Source: an uncultured Oscillibacter sp. (GTDB lineage: Bacteria > Bacillota > Clostridia > Oscillospirales > Oscillospiraceae). Taken from it: DNA of 64,000 nucleotides. The position numbers and the translations under genes are program-made. Within the stretch, counting starts at the first letter, position 1; each line of letters opens with the position of its first letter. The DNA lies in the NCBI GenBank assembly GCA_910586735.1, contig CAJUJW010000001.1, positions 1 to 64,000 of the forward strand, given 5' to 3'. The notes beneath the pieces are model-generated. The model made no database searches. It was not told the origin of the DNA and saw nothing but the letters and a program-made list of their open reading frames with translations. Positions 25,100 to 33,203 of this stretch are shown here, piece by piece.

Positions 25100-26281
25100 T
25101 TAGGTAAGTGATCTCCGCCGCGCCGGGATTTTTACCCGGAGGTTGTCCAGGCGGTTCAGCGCCTCCAGGAGGGTCTCGTCCCGCTTGGCGAAGTGGAAGC
25201 GGATCAGGTGATTCACCGGCTCCCGGAAGAAGCTGGAGCCGGGCACTGCCCCCACGCCGGCTTTCCGGGCCAGCTCCTCGCAGAAGAGGAGGTCGCTGTC
25301 AAAGCCGAACTCCGAGATGTCCAGCAGGACGTAGTAGGCCCCCTCGGGCACGGTGTGGGCCAGCTTCAAATCGTCCAGGCCCCGGAGGAACAGGTCCCGC
25401 TTGCGGGTGTACTCCGCCTGGAGGCCATCGTAGTAGTCCCGGCCAAATTTCAGGCCGGGAATCACCGCCTCCTGGAGGGGGGCCGCCGCCCCTACGGTAA
25501 GGAAGTCGTGGACCTTTTTGATGCGGTCTGTGATTTCCGGCGAAGCGATGGTGTAGCCCAGCCGCCAGCCGGTGATGGAGTAGGTCTTGGAGAGGGAGGA
25601 GCAGGAGATGGTCCGCTGCCGCATGCCGGGGAGGGCGGCGAAGTAGGTGTGCCGGTGGGGGGCGTAGACAATGTGCTCGTAGACCTCGTCGGTGATGACG
25701 TAGGCGTCGTATTTCTCCGCCAGGGCGGCGATGACCTCCAGCTCCTCCCGGGTGAAGACCCGGCCGCAGGGGTTGGAGGGGTTGCAGAGAATCAGGGCCT
25801 TGGGTTTTTGGCGGAAGGCGTCCTCCAGGACCTCCGGGTCAAAGCGGAAGTCCGGCGGCGTCAGGGGGATGTAAATGGGCTCGGCGCCGCAGAGGATGGC
25901 GTCCGCCCCGTAGTTCTCGTAGAAGGGGGAGAAGACCGCCACCTTGTCGCCGGGGTCCGCCACGGCGGTCATGGCGGCCATCATGGCCTCGGTACTTCCG
26001 CAGGTGACGGTGATTTCCCCGTTGGGGTCGATGGGGAAGCCCATGTACCGGGACTGCTTCTCCGCCAGGGCCTCCCGGAGGTTCTGGGCCCCCCAGGTGA
26101 CGGAGTATTGGTGAAAGTCCTCCCGGGTGACCTCCGCCAGCCGGTCCAGGATGGCCTGGGGCGGGTTGAAGTCGGGGAAGCCCTGGGAGAGGTTGATCGC
26201 GCCGTATTGGTTGGAGACGCGGGTCATGCGGCGGATCACCGAGTCGGTGAAGCCGGCGGTGCGGGCGGAAAGACTCTGCAT
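25100..26281 (-). CDS. PLP-dependent class I/II aminotransferase
   Basis: A 393-residue fold-type I aminotransferase. Markers are NLSQGFPDFNPP near the N terminus, NPSNPCGRVFTREEL (about 165), the TDEVYEH Asp-x-x-Tyr for the pyridine ring (about 199), and the Schiff-base Lys in SSLSKTYSITGWRLGY (about 235). The profile is like aspartate/methionine/aromatic aminotransferases and KAT-type enzymes. The ATG at 26281 has GGAGG 8 bases upstream; the TTG at 26296 would overlap it. It has its own promoter and stops just upstream of the promoter for the 2-oxoglutarate operon, whose product is its probable amino acceptor. Specific amino-acid substrate unknown. Confidence 0.9.
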   Translation of the reverse strand: MQSLSARTAGFTDSVIRRMTRVSNQYGAINLSQGFPDFNPPQAILDRLAEVTREDFHQYSVTWGAQNLREALAEKQSRYMGFPIDPNGEITVTCGSTEAMMAAMTAVADPGDKVAVFSPFYENYGADAILCGAEPIYIPLTPPDFRFDPEVLEDAFRQKPKALILCNPSNPCGRVFTREELEVIAALAEKYDAYVITDEVYEHIVYAPHRHTYFAALPGMRQRTISCSSLSKTYSITGWRLGYTIASPEITDRIKKVHDFLTVGAAAPLQEAVIPGLKFGRDYYDGLQAEYTRKRDLFLRGLDDLKLAHTVPEGAYYVLLDISEFGFDSDLLFCEELARKAGVGAVPGSSFFREPVNHLIRFHFAKRDETLLEALNRLDNLRVKIPARRRSLT

Positions 26282-26332
26282 GGTGGTGTCCTCCAATATT
26301 TTATAAAATATTCTAATATGCGGATTTGGGGT

Positions 26333-26361
26333 ATTGTAGCATTTGATGGCGTTGCTGTCAA
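26333..26361 (-). promoter_or_regulatory. Promoter of the aminotransferase gene
   Basis: On the minus strand TTGACA, 17 bases, TACAAT, about 50 bases upstream of the start codon at 26281. Near-consensus sigma-A promoter. Confidence 0.85.
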
Positions 26362-26420
26362 TGAGTGGGGCTTTTTGGGGAGTGTCCTATCGCGCATTTT
26401 ATAACAAATATGGGGCGTAG

Positions 26421-26442
26421 GGGCGGACCTATGTGTCCGCCC
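26421..26442. repeat. Short GC-rich inverted repeat
   Basis: GGGCGGAC and GTCCGCCC (8-bp stem, 6-base spacer) lie in the otherwise empty gap between the aminotransferase promoter and the GyrI-like gene. Such units are common dispersed intergenic repeats in this group. Confidence 0.4.
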
Positions 26443-26581
26443 GTTCTCACGGGACTGCCCTTCTTCCGGTAGACGTGCTCTGGTAATTTGATAAATCACA
26501 GGTTGAAGCTGGAAATTGACCATGATATAATCAGTGCGACAAACCTTTATTTAATAAATAGCCGGAGGCGGGGTGTTGCTT

Positions 26582-27058
26582 ATGGAAATAAAGATTGTAG
26601 ATTTACCGGCGATTACTGTTATTGGAAAAGAAGGTTTATGTACCGCAGAAAAAAATATTGTTCAACAGTTATGGCAAGAAGCCAATTCTCATTTTAATGA
26701 GGTGGCTGCTCTTGGAAAGAAAAACTCGGATGGGACATATGTAGGATTTTGGGGAGCAATGAGTGATGAGAGCAGGTCTTTCCGTCCGTGGACCCATCAG
26801 TTTACAAGAGGACTGTACCTTGCGGGTGTTGAAACTTATGCCGCTGCAATTGCGCCTGAAGGATGGATTAAATGGGTTATGCCGGCACGAAAATATATTG
26901 TCGTGGACGTTGAACCAAACAGATACGGCGAAATATTTGACGAGGTAATCAATAATACCATTTCAGAAAAAGGCATGAAACTGGCAGGGGCGGTGTGTGA
27001 TTACACTGAGCCCGCGACAGGAAAAAGCAGGCTGTTTTTCCCTGTTGAGCCTTTATAG
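26582..27058 (+). CDS. GyrI-like/AraC effector-binding domain protein
   Basis: A stand-alone small-molecule-binding domain of about 158 residues, related to the effector domain of AraC/MerR regulators (Rob, BmrR) and to GyrI. The opening MEIKIVDLPAITVIGKEG and the centre GVETYAAAIAPEGWIKWVMPA are typical. No DNA-binding domain is present. The ATG at 26582 gives the normal family N terminus, but GGAGG at 26563 is better placed for the GTG at 26573 or TTG at 26576, so the start is uncertain by 2-3 codons. The gene is visibly more AT-rich than its neighbours and is flanked by its own terminator, suggesting recent transfer. Confidence 0.8.
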   Translation: MEIKIVDLPAITVIGKEGLCTAEKNIVQQLWQEANSHFNEVAALGKKNSDGTYVGFWGAMSDESRSFRPWTHQFTRGLYLAGVETYAAAIAPEGWIKWVMPARKYIVVDVEPNRYGEIFDEVINNTISEKGMKLAGAVCDYTEPATGKSRLFFPVEPL

Positions 27059-27073
27059 GAAAAAAAGATTTAC

Positions 27074-27115
27074 CGGGCGGTTATTCGAGATGGATAACCG
27101 CCCGAATTTTCTTTT
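27074..27115 (+). terminator. Terminator of the GyrI-like gene
   Basis: An 11-bp stem (CGGGCGGTTAT / ATAACCGCCCG) with a 9-base loop followed by AATTTTCTTTT. Confidence 0.88.
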
Positions 27116-27186
27116 GACGAAAACCAAGAGATGGAACTCTCATCAACACAAAAGGGAAAAAGGATTCCCGGGCCCGGACAAACCGG

Positions 27187-27232
27187 CGCCCCGGCGCGGG
27201 TGAGAAAATGCGCCGGGGCGTTTCCTTATTTT
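27187..27232. terminator. Hairpin between convergent GyrI-like and sigma-54 regulator genes
   Basis: An 11-bp stem (CGCCCCGGCGC / GCGCCGGGGCG) followed on the plus strand by TTTCCTTATTTTA. It may serve both convergent genes. Confidence 0.65.
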
Positions 27233-27275
27233 ATAGTGTATCCCGGCAAGGACCGCCCCCGCCCGGAAAGCCCCC

Positions 27276-28718
27276 TCAGCCGTACTTCTGGGTCAGGCAG
27301 GCCCGGTGCCGCAGGAAGGTGGTGGGGGACATTTTCAGCCGCTTGGCCGCCTCCCGGATGCTGCCGCACTTGTGATAGTAGACGTTCAGGTACTGAAGTT
27401 CCGTCCGCTCCAGAAACTCGCTCAGGCTCATGCCCTCCTGGGGCTCCTGGAAGGGGACGGCGTTCCGGGCCACGTTCACCGGCAGGTTCTCCGGCTGGAT
27501 GACATCCCCGTCCGTCATAATCATGGCCTGCTCTATGGCGTTTTTCAGCTGCCGGACGTTTCCCGCCCAGTCGTAGTCCACCAGGGCCACGCAGGTGGCG
27601 GGGGACAGGCGCTTATGGCAGCCGTTCTTCTGATTATAGTAGTCCAGGAAGTGCTGGGCCAGGGGGAGGATGTCGTTCCGCCGCTCCCGCAGGGGCGGGA
27701 TTTGGATAGGCACCACGCTGAGCCGGTAGAACAGGTCCTCCCGGAAGCGCTTTTCCCGCACCATAGTCTCCAGGTCCCGATTGGTGGCGGCGATGATGCG
27801 GACATCCATCTGGATGGGCTTGGTGCCCCCCACCCGGATGAAGGACTTGCTCTGGAGCACGTGGAGCAGCTTGGTCTGCATGTTCAGGGACAGCTCGCCG
27901 ATCTCGTCCAGGAACATGGTGCCGTACTCGGCCACCTCCAGGAGGCCCGCCCGGCTCTTGCTGCCCGCGCCGGTGAAGGCGTGGCCCTCGTGGCCGAAAA
28001 GCTCGCTCTCAAAGAGGGACTCGGTGATGGCCCCGCAGTTGACGGACACCAGGGCCTTCTCCGCCCGGCGGCTGTTGCGGTGGATGAAGCGGGCGATCTC
28101 GTCCTTGCCCACGCCGGTTTCCCCCAGCAGCAGGGCCGTGGAGTCCACCCTGGCCACCCGGCTGGCCAGGTCCAGGACCTTCAGCATGGCCTTGTCCTCC
28201 ACAATGAGCTCGCCCCAATTGGACATCTGGGCCTTCAGGGCCTCCAGCTCGGAGCGGTAGCGGTCGTTGAGCACCTTGATTTCCTGGAGCTCGGACTGGA
28301 GGCTGCTGATTTCGTCCAGGTCCCGGTCGTTGCAGATGAAATACTCAATCTCCCCCTTCTCGTCAAAGACCGGGTTGCAGGACACGTGGGCGCTGCGCCC
28401 CGTCCTGGAAAAGGTCTGCACGATGGTGCAGGGCTTTTTCGTCCGGGCCACGATGGCCCCGCAGGACTCCGAAATCAGGCCCTTTTCCACCAGCTCGGCC
28501 ACTGGGACGCCCACCAGCTCCTCCCGCCGGATGCCCGTCAGCTTTTCATAGGCCCGGTTGATGCGCAGGGTGACCAGGTTCCGGTCGGATATCTGGACGG
28601 CGTCCGTGGCGTTTTCGATGAAGATGTTCAAAAGCCGGTTCTCTTCTTCCAGGTCCCTCAGCCGCTCCCGCGGCGTTTTCGGACAGCGCTCCTCCGCGCC
28701 TGAATACCTCTGTTCCAT
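27276..28718 (-). CDS. PAS-domain sigma-54-dependent activator
   Basis: A 480-residue bacterial enhancer-binding protein. A PAS domain spans about 25-130 (NIFIENATDAVQISDRN), then a short coiled coil, an AAA+ domain from about 175 (Walker A GETGVGKDE, Walker B GTMFLDEIGE) and a Fis-type HTH at the C terminus (SIREAAKRLKMSPTTFLRHR). The sigma-54 contact loop reads HAFTGA in place of GAFTGA, keeping the core AFTGA. The ATG at 28718 is chosen because the PAS-leading helix starts there; the frame is open 38 codons further. It diverges from an operon with a clear -24/-12 promoter and is almost certainly its activator, sensing a small molecule through PAS. Confidence 0.92.
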   Translation of the reverse strand: MEQRYSGAEERCPKTPRERLRDLEEENRLLNIFIENATDAVQISDRNLVTLRINRAYEKLTGIRREELVGVPVAELVEKGLISESCGAIVARTKKPCTIVQTFSRTGRSAHVSCNPVFDEKGEIEYFICNDRDLDEISSLQSELQEIKVLNDRYRSELEALKAQMSNWGELIVEDKAMLKVLDLASRVARVDSTALLLGETGVGKDEIARFIHRNSRRAEKALVSVNCGAITESLFESELFGHEGHAFTGAGSKSRAGLLEVAEYGTMFLDEIGELSLNMQTKLLHVLQSKSFIRVGGTKPIQMDVRIIAATNRDLETMVREKRFREDLFYRLSVVPIQIPPLRERRNDILPLAQHFLDYYNQKNGCHKRLSPATCVALVDYDWAGNVRQLKNAIEQAMIMTDGDVIQPENLPVNVARNAVPFQEPQEGMSLSEFLERTELQYLNVYYHKCGSIREAAKRLKMSPTTFLRHRACLTQKYG

Positions 28719-29055
28719 TTTTGGAGCAATCCTCCTCTCTTTTCCCGCGCCGCGTTTTTCCCACGGGGCGGAACGTCCGGCGGAAGCATGGCATAGTGCA
28801 TAAGAATTCTGTCTAATGTTTAACGATTTCAACTATATCACAAATACCCCCGGCACGCAAGGTTCATTTTTGGGGCAGATTGCCTTTTTGCTGTTTCAGA
28901 TTTGGAACGCTTGGACCCTTGTCCGGCGGGTTTCCCCGGCGGGAGGGGAGGGAGAGGGCAGCGGGGAAAAAGAAATTTACTTTTCATTTTGCGACAAAAA
29001 ACGTGCCTCCCTCTGTGGAATATTCCGAAAAACTGCCCGCCCGGCGGCCCGGCGG

Positions 29056-29069
29056 CGTCTGAACAGACG
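29056..29069. promoter_or_regulatory. Perfect palindrome next to the sigma-54 promoter
   Basis: CGTCTG-AA-CAGACG ends 3 bases upstream of the -24 box. A Fis-type activator normally binds 80-150 bases further up, so this could be a repressor site or a promoter-proximal activator half. The rest of 28719-29055 shows no gene and no clear second copy. Confidence 0.4.
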
Positions 29070-29071
29070 AA

Positions 29072-29089
29072 TTGGCATGGAAATTGCTT
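29072..29089 (+). promoter_or_regulatory. Sigma-54 (-24/-12) promoter
   Basis: TTGGCATGGAAATTGCTT carries GG and GC exactly 10 bases apart and matches the YTGGCACG-N4-TTGCW consensus at nearly all positions. It lies 81 bases upstream of the CoA-transferase start and opposite a sigma-54 activator gene. Confidence 0.9.
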
Positions 29090-29169
29090 AATAGTAAGGC
29101 GTCACAACGTTCAGGGCCAGCGGGCCGAATTTGAACGCTTATATATTTTACCAGGAGGTATCTTGCGTT

Positions 29170-30477
29170 ATGGATGATTGGCGGAAGCTCTATGAATCGA
29201 AGCTGGTCACGGCGGACGAGGCCGTGAAGCACATTCCCGACGGGTCCCGGGTCTTCTTCGGCCACGCGGCCAACGAGCCCCCCGTGCTGGTGGACGCCCT
29301 GGTGCGGAACTACGAGCAGTATCACAATGTGGAGATTGTCCACTGGGTCCCCATGGGCAAGGGCGAATACTGCGACCCCAGGATGAAGGGCCACCTGCGG
29401 CACAACGCCATGTTCGTGGGCGGCTCCACCCGGAAGGCCGTCCAGGAGGGCCGGGCGGACTACACCCCCTTCTTCTATCACCAGTCCACCCGCTTTTTCA
29501 CCGACGGCACCTTCCCCATTGACGTGGTGCTGATCTCCGTCACCCCGCCGGATAAACACGGCTATGTGTCCCTGGGCGTCAGCGTGGGCGGCACCAGGCC
29601 CGCGGCCCTCAGCGCCAAGCTGGTCATCGCCCAGGTGAACGACCAGATGCCCCGGACCATGGGGGATTCCTTCCTCCACGTGTCCCACCTGACCTACTGC
29701 GTGGAGGCGTCCACGCCCCTGCCGGAGCTGGGCGGCGGCGAGATCGACGAGGTCACGGACGCCATCGGCCGGAACGTGGCCGGCCTGGTGGAGGACGGAT
29801 CCACCCTCCAGCTGGGCATCGGCACCATCCCCGACGCGGTTTTGAAGTACCTGGGGGACAAGAAGGACCTGGGCATTCACTCCGAGATGTTCTCCGACGG
29901 CGTGGTGGACCTCTATCACAAAGGCGTCATCACCGGGGCCAACAAGACCCTGGACAAAGGCCGCATGGTGGCCGCCTTCCTGATGGGCAGCAAAAAGCTC
30001 TATGACTTCGTGGACAACAACCCGGACGTGCTGATGCGGACGGTGGACTATGTGAACAACCCCGCCGTCATCTGCCAGAACCCCAAGGTGGTGGCCATCA
30101 ACTCCTGCCTCCAGGTGGACTTCAACGGCCAGGTGAACAGCGAGTCCATGGGCCCCAAGCAGTTCTCCGGCATCGGCGGCCAGCTGGACTACGTCCGGGG
30201 CGCGGCCATGTGCCCCGACGGCAAGGCCATCCTGGCCATGCCCTCCACCGCCAAGCACGGCGAGGTCTCCCGCATCGTCCCCGTGTTTGACCCGGGCACC
30301 ACCGTCACCACCACCCGGACCGACGTACACTACATCGTCACGGAGTACGGCGTGGCCAACCTGCGGGCCAAGAGCCTGCGCCAGCGGGCCAAGCTGCTTA
30401 TCAACATCGCGCACCCCAAATTCCGCGACCAGCTTTGGGCCGCGTATCATGAACGCTACGGCGAGGAGGAGGAGTAA
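29170..30477 (+). CDS. 4-hydroxybutyrate/acetate-type CoA-transferase
   Basis: A 435-residue class I CoA-transferase of the acetyl-CoA hydrolase/transferase family (AbfT, Cat2, butyryl-CoA:acetate type). It activates a carboxylate such as 4-hydroxybutyrate by exchange with acetyl-CoA. The active-site Glu is expected in GQVNSESMG (about residue 322), followed by the glycine loop FSGIGGQLDYVRGA. GIGTIPDAVLKYLG near 218 is also typical. The ATG at 29170 has AGGAGGT 10 bases upstream. It is the first gene after the sigma-54 promoter; 4-hydroxybutyrate dehydrogenase closes the same gene run, which makes 4-hydroxybutyrate the best substrate guess. Confidence 0.88.
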   Translation: MDDWRKLYESKLVTADEAVKHIPDGSRVFFGHAANEPPVLVDALVRNYEQYHNVEIVHWVPMGKGEYCDPRMKGHLRHNAMFVGGSTRKAVQEGRADYTPFFYHQSTRFFTDGTFPIDVVLISVTPPDKHGYVSLGVSVGGTRPAALSAKLVIAQVNDQMPRTMGDSFLHVSHLTYCVEASTPLPELGGGEIDEVTDAIGRNVAGLVEDGSTLQLGIGTIPDAVLKYLGDKKDLGIHSEMFSDGVVDLYHKGVITGANKTLDKGRMVAAFLMGSKKLYDFVDNNPDVLMRTVDYVNNPAVICQNPKVVAINSCLQVDFNGQVNSESMGPKQFSGIGGQLDYVRGAAMCPDGKAILAMPSTAKHGEVSRIVPVFDPGTTVTTTRTDVHYIVTEYGVANLRAKSLRQRAKLLINIAHPKFRDQLWAAYHERYGEEEE

Positions 30478-30480
30478 ATC

Positions 30481-31290
30481 ATGTCTGAGAGAAAAATTGA
30501 GGCCGTCGGCCAGCACAAGCTCCAGCAGGTGTTCCTGTCTGTGGAGGACCACATTGCCGTCATGACCCTGCACAATCCCCCGGTGAACGCCGCCAGCGGC
30601 GCCGTCCAGGAAGAGATCCTGCTGCTGTGCGACTACATCAACCACGACGACGACATCTGGGTCTGCGTCATGCACTCGGACCTGAAAACCTTCTGCGTGG
30701 GCGTGGACATCAAGCGCTTCCACCAGAGCATCCTGGACAGGGACGTGACCAACGTCCAGGAGGTCTACTACGACGGCGCCCAGGCCCTGTACGACCTGCG
30801 GGTCCCTCTGATCTGCGCGGTCCACGGCCACTGCCTGGGCGGCGGGCTGTGCTACCCCGCCGGGGCGGACATCTCCATCGCCGTGAAGGGCACGGTCTTC
30901 GGCTCTCCCGAGGCCAAGCTCAGCGTGGTGGGCGGCTGCGGCCACCTGGCCCGGATCATTCCCCCCCAGATTCAGCGGGACATGTGTTACTGCGGCACCT
31001 TCATCACCGCCGAGGACCTCCACGACAAATACGGCGGCGTGACCATGGTGGTGGACACCCTGGAGGAGCTGATGCCCGCCGCCATGGACAAGGCCCGGGA
31101 GCTGTGCAAACGGGGCCCCCTGGTGCTGCGGTATCTCAAGGCCTGCATGAACGAGCAGGAAGACTTCCAGATGCACCGGAAGAACGAGCTGGAGGTCACC
31201 TACACCCGCTACATGGCCCGTCACGCGGACTTCAAAGAGGGCGTGACCGCCTTCCTGGAGAAGCGGGAGCCCCAGTACAAGGGCGAGTGA
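30481..31290 (+). CDS. Enoyl-CoA hydratase/isomerase family protein (crotonase fold)
   Basis: A 269-residue crotonase. The oxyanion-hole segments CVGVDIKRF and HGHCLGGG are present. Of the two catalytic acids of enoyl-CoA hydratase, the second is kept (FGSPEAKLS) but the first (GGGCE in hydratases) is Cys here (GGGLC). A single-Glu crotonase is typical of delta3,delta2-enoyl-CoA isomerases or other reactions rather than hydration. It starts 3 bases after the CoA-transferase stop, so the two are coupled. A role on a C4 acyl-CoA such as vinylacetyl-/crotonyl-CoA is inferred from its neighbours. Confidence 0.85.
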   Translation: MSERKIEAVGQHKLQQVFLSVEDHIAVMTLHNPPVNAASGAVQEEILLLCDYINHDDDIWVCVMHSDLKTFCVGVDIKRFHQSILDRDVTNVQEVYYDGAQALYDLRVPLICAVHGHCLGGGLCYPAGADISIAVKGTVFGSPEAKLSVVGGCGHLARIIPPQIQRDMCYCGTFITAEDLHDKYGGVTMVVDTLEELMPAAMDKARELCKRGPLVLRYLKACMNEQEDFQMHRKNELEVTYTRYMARHADFKEGVTAFLEKREPQYKGE

Positions 31291-31348
31291 TTGCCCTGCC
31301 CGAGAGAGCGCAACTTCCATTTCAATAAAAAATTTAGGAGGAACGGAA

Positions 31349-32443
31349 ATGAAGAAGCATCAGAAACTTTTGGCGGCTGTCCTGTGCCTGACCATGCTGC
31401 TGGCCCTGCTGTCCGGCTGCGGCGGCGGAAACGGCGGAGCCTCCGGCGACAGCGGAAATTCCGGTGGAAGCAGCGTCCCCAGCGGAGAGGTCATCACCTG
31501 GCGTCTCCAGAGTAACTACGCCCTGGACTCCCTGGAGGGCGACATGGCCAAGAACCTGAAGGAAGTGGTGGAGACCGTGACCAACGGCCGCCTCCAGATC
31601 GAGCTGTACGAGCCCGGCGCGCTGTGCCAGGCCTCCGACATCGTGACCTATCTGTCCCAGGGCGCGTTTGACTGCGCCGTGATCTTCGGCTCCACCTACT
31701 CCGGCGTGCTGCCCGAGGCGGACCTGGGCTGCGGCCTGCCCTTCGCCTGGGAGAGCTATTCCGAAATCTATGACGCCATGGAGAACTACGGTCTGCTGGA
31801 CCTCATCCAGGAAGCCTACGGCGAGCTGAACATCAAATACTACTGGAATGCCCACGAGCCCAACTACAACACCCTGGCGAACTTTAAGGTAAACAGCCTG
31901 GCGGACTACGCCGGTAAGAAAATCCGCGCCCTGGGCGTCTGGGGCGACTACTACGCGGCCATCGGCGCCACCCCCGTCAACATCCCCGGCACCGAGGTCT
32001 ATCAGGCCCTGCAGCTGGGCACCATCGACGGCGCGCACTACGGCTGGTCCGCCCTCAGCGACTCCAACAACATCCGGGAAGTGGCGGACTACGCCATCTG
32101 CCCCTCTCTGAGCTACTGCCAGATGGCCACCGTTGTCAGCCAGGCCAGCCTGGACGCCCTGCCGGAGGACCTGCGGAACGTGGTTGACGAGGCGATCCGC
32201 CAGGCCAACATGGGCATCATCGGCCTGGACCACGTGGCCGGCACCGAGAAGAGCGTCCGGGACGCCGTCCTGGGCGGGTACACCGAGCTGGTGGAGCTGC
32301 CCGACGACGTGGTGGCCCAGCTCCGTGAGATCGCCATCACCCAGGTCTGGGAGCAGCTGGCCGCCAAGAGTGACCGCATGGCCCGGGGCATTGAGATCAT
32401 CAAGCAGCAGAACCGCGACTACGGCCGCCAGGTGGATTACTGA
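31349..32443 (+). CDS. dctP: TRAP transporter substrate-binding lipoprotein (DctP family)
   Basis: A 364-residue TRAP-type binding protein for an organic anion. The signal peptide ends in LLSGC with Cys24 as lipid anchor, followed by a Gly/Ser linker to about residue 48. The conserved TRAP region LADYAGKKIRALGVWGDYYAAIGATPV contains the Arg that normally salt-bridges the substrate carboxylate. It is followed by the two membrane subunits after a 10-bp hairpin. Because the operon handles C4 acids, a C4 hydroxy- or oxo-carboxylate is the likely ligand, but the sequence does not settle it. Confidence 0.93.
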   Translation: MKKHQKLLAAVLCLTMLLALLSGCGGGNGGASGDSGNSGGSSVPSGEVITWRLQSNYALDSLEGDMAKNLKEVVETVTNGRLQIELYEPGALCQASDIVTYLSQGAFDCAVIFGSTYSGVLPEADLGCGLPFAWESYSEIYDAMENYGLLDLIQEAYGELNIKYYWNAHEPNYNTLANFKVNSLADYAGKKIRALGVWGDYYAAIGATPVNIPGTEVYQALQLGTIDGAHYGWSALSDSNNIREVADYAICPSLSYCQMATVVSQASLDALPEDLRNVVDEAIRQANMGIIGLDHVAGTEKSVRDAVLGGYTELVELPDDVVAQLREIAITQVWEQLAAKSDRMARGIEIIKQQNRDYGRQVDY

Positions 32444-32460
32444 TCCCAAGGCGTCCTCCG

Positions 32461-32484
32461 GCGTGACGGGAAAACCCGTCACGC
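32461..32484 (+). promoter_or_regulatory. Intercistronic stem-loop dctP-dctQ
   Basis: A perfect 10-bp stem GCGTGACGGG / CCCGTCACGC with an AAAA loop lies 18 bases after the dctP stop. Probably partial termination or mRNA protection favouring the binding protein. Confidence 0.6.
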
Positions 32485-32594
32485 CGGGCTTTCGGGCCCT
32501 CCGCCGCCTTTGAGGCGGAGAGACCTTGCTTGACCGGGGAGGGGGCCCTCTCCTCCGGCGTTCCATCGTGGAAAAAGGGGAAAGGTATACGAGT

Positions 32595-33203
32595 ATGAAG
32601 ATATTGCTGAGTGTCTCCAATATCATCGATAAGGTCAACCAGTTCATCGGCAGGCTCTTCGCCTGGATTCTGCTGCCCATGATTGTGCTGACCTCCATCG
32701 AGGTGTTCCGCCGCTACGTGCTGAACAGCCCCACCGTCTGGGCCTGGGAGCTGATTATCCAGCTCTGGGGCCTGATGCTGATGGCCTGCGGCGGCTATTG
32801 CTACTGGAAGGGCGGCTTTGTCCGGGTGGACGTGCTGTACAACAAGTTCCCGAAAAAGCTCAAGTACGCCCTGGGCGCCGTCACCGCCGCGCTGGTGCTG
32901 ATCTGCATGGCGCTGACCTTCCGCTACGGCTGGAATATGTTTTACGCCTCCTTCACCCGCAACGAGCGCATCTCCTCTGTCTGGGGCTCTCCCATGTGGA
33001 CGATCCGCTTCTGGGTGGTCCTGGGCTCCAGCCTCATGTTCCTCCAGGGCGTCAGCGAGCTGATTAAAAACACCGCGGCCCTGCTTGGAAAAATTGATCT
33101 TGGAAGCAACACCGACGAGGTGGCCGAGGCCATCGAGCAGGTGAAAGCCACCGAGCGTCTGCCGGACAGCGGGGACGCCAAAGGAAAGGAGGAGAACGCA
33201 TGA
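32595..33203 (+). CDS. dctQ: TRAP transporter small permease (DctQ family)
   Basis: A 202-residue membrane protein with four hydrophobic helices of the DctQ type, the small subunit of a TRAP transporter. The family signature around the second helix is visible (FRRYVLNSPTVWAWELI). The ATG at 32595 is preferred because the 23 codons upstream in frame do not look like a DctQ N terminus. The stop overlaps the dctM start by four bases (ATGA). The cytoplasmic tail of about 45 residues is longer than usual and acidic. Confidence 0.92.
   Translation: MKILLSVSNIIDKVNQFIGRLFAWILLPMIVLTSIEVFRRYVLNSPTVWAWELIIQLWGLMLMACGGYCYWKGGFVRVDVLYNKFPKKLKYALGAVTAALVLICMALTFRYGWNMFYASFTRNERISSVWGSPMWTIRFWVVLGSSLMFLQGVSELIKNTAALLGKIDLGSNTDEVAEAIEQVKATERLPDSGDAKGKEENA

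Noticed and set aside
28984..31320. 778-codon minus-strand open frame opposite the CoA-transferase and crotonase
   Set aside because: Mirror frame of two well-supported enzymes; it also crosses the sigma-54 promoter.
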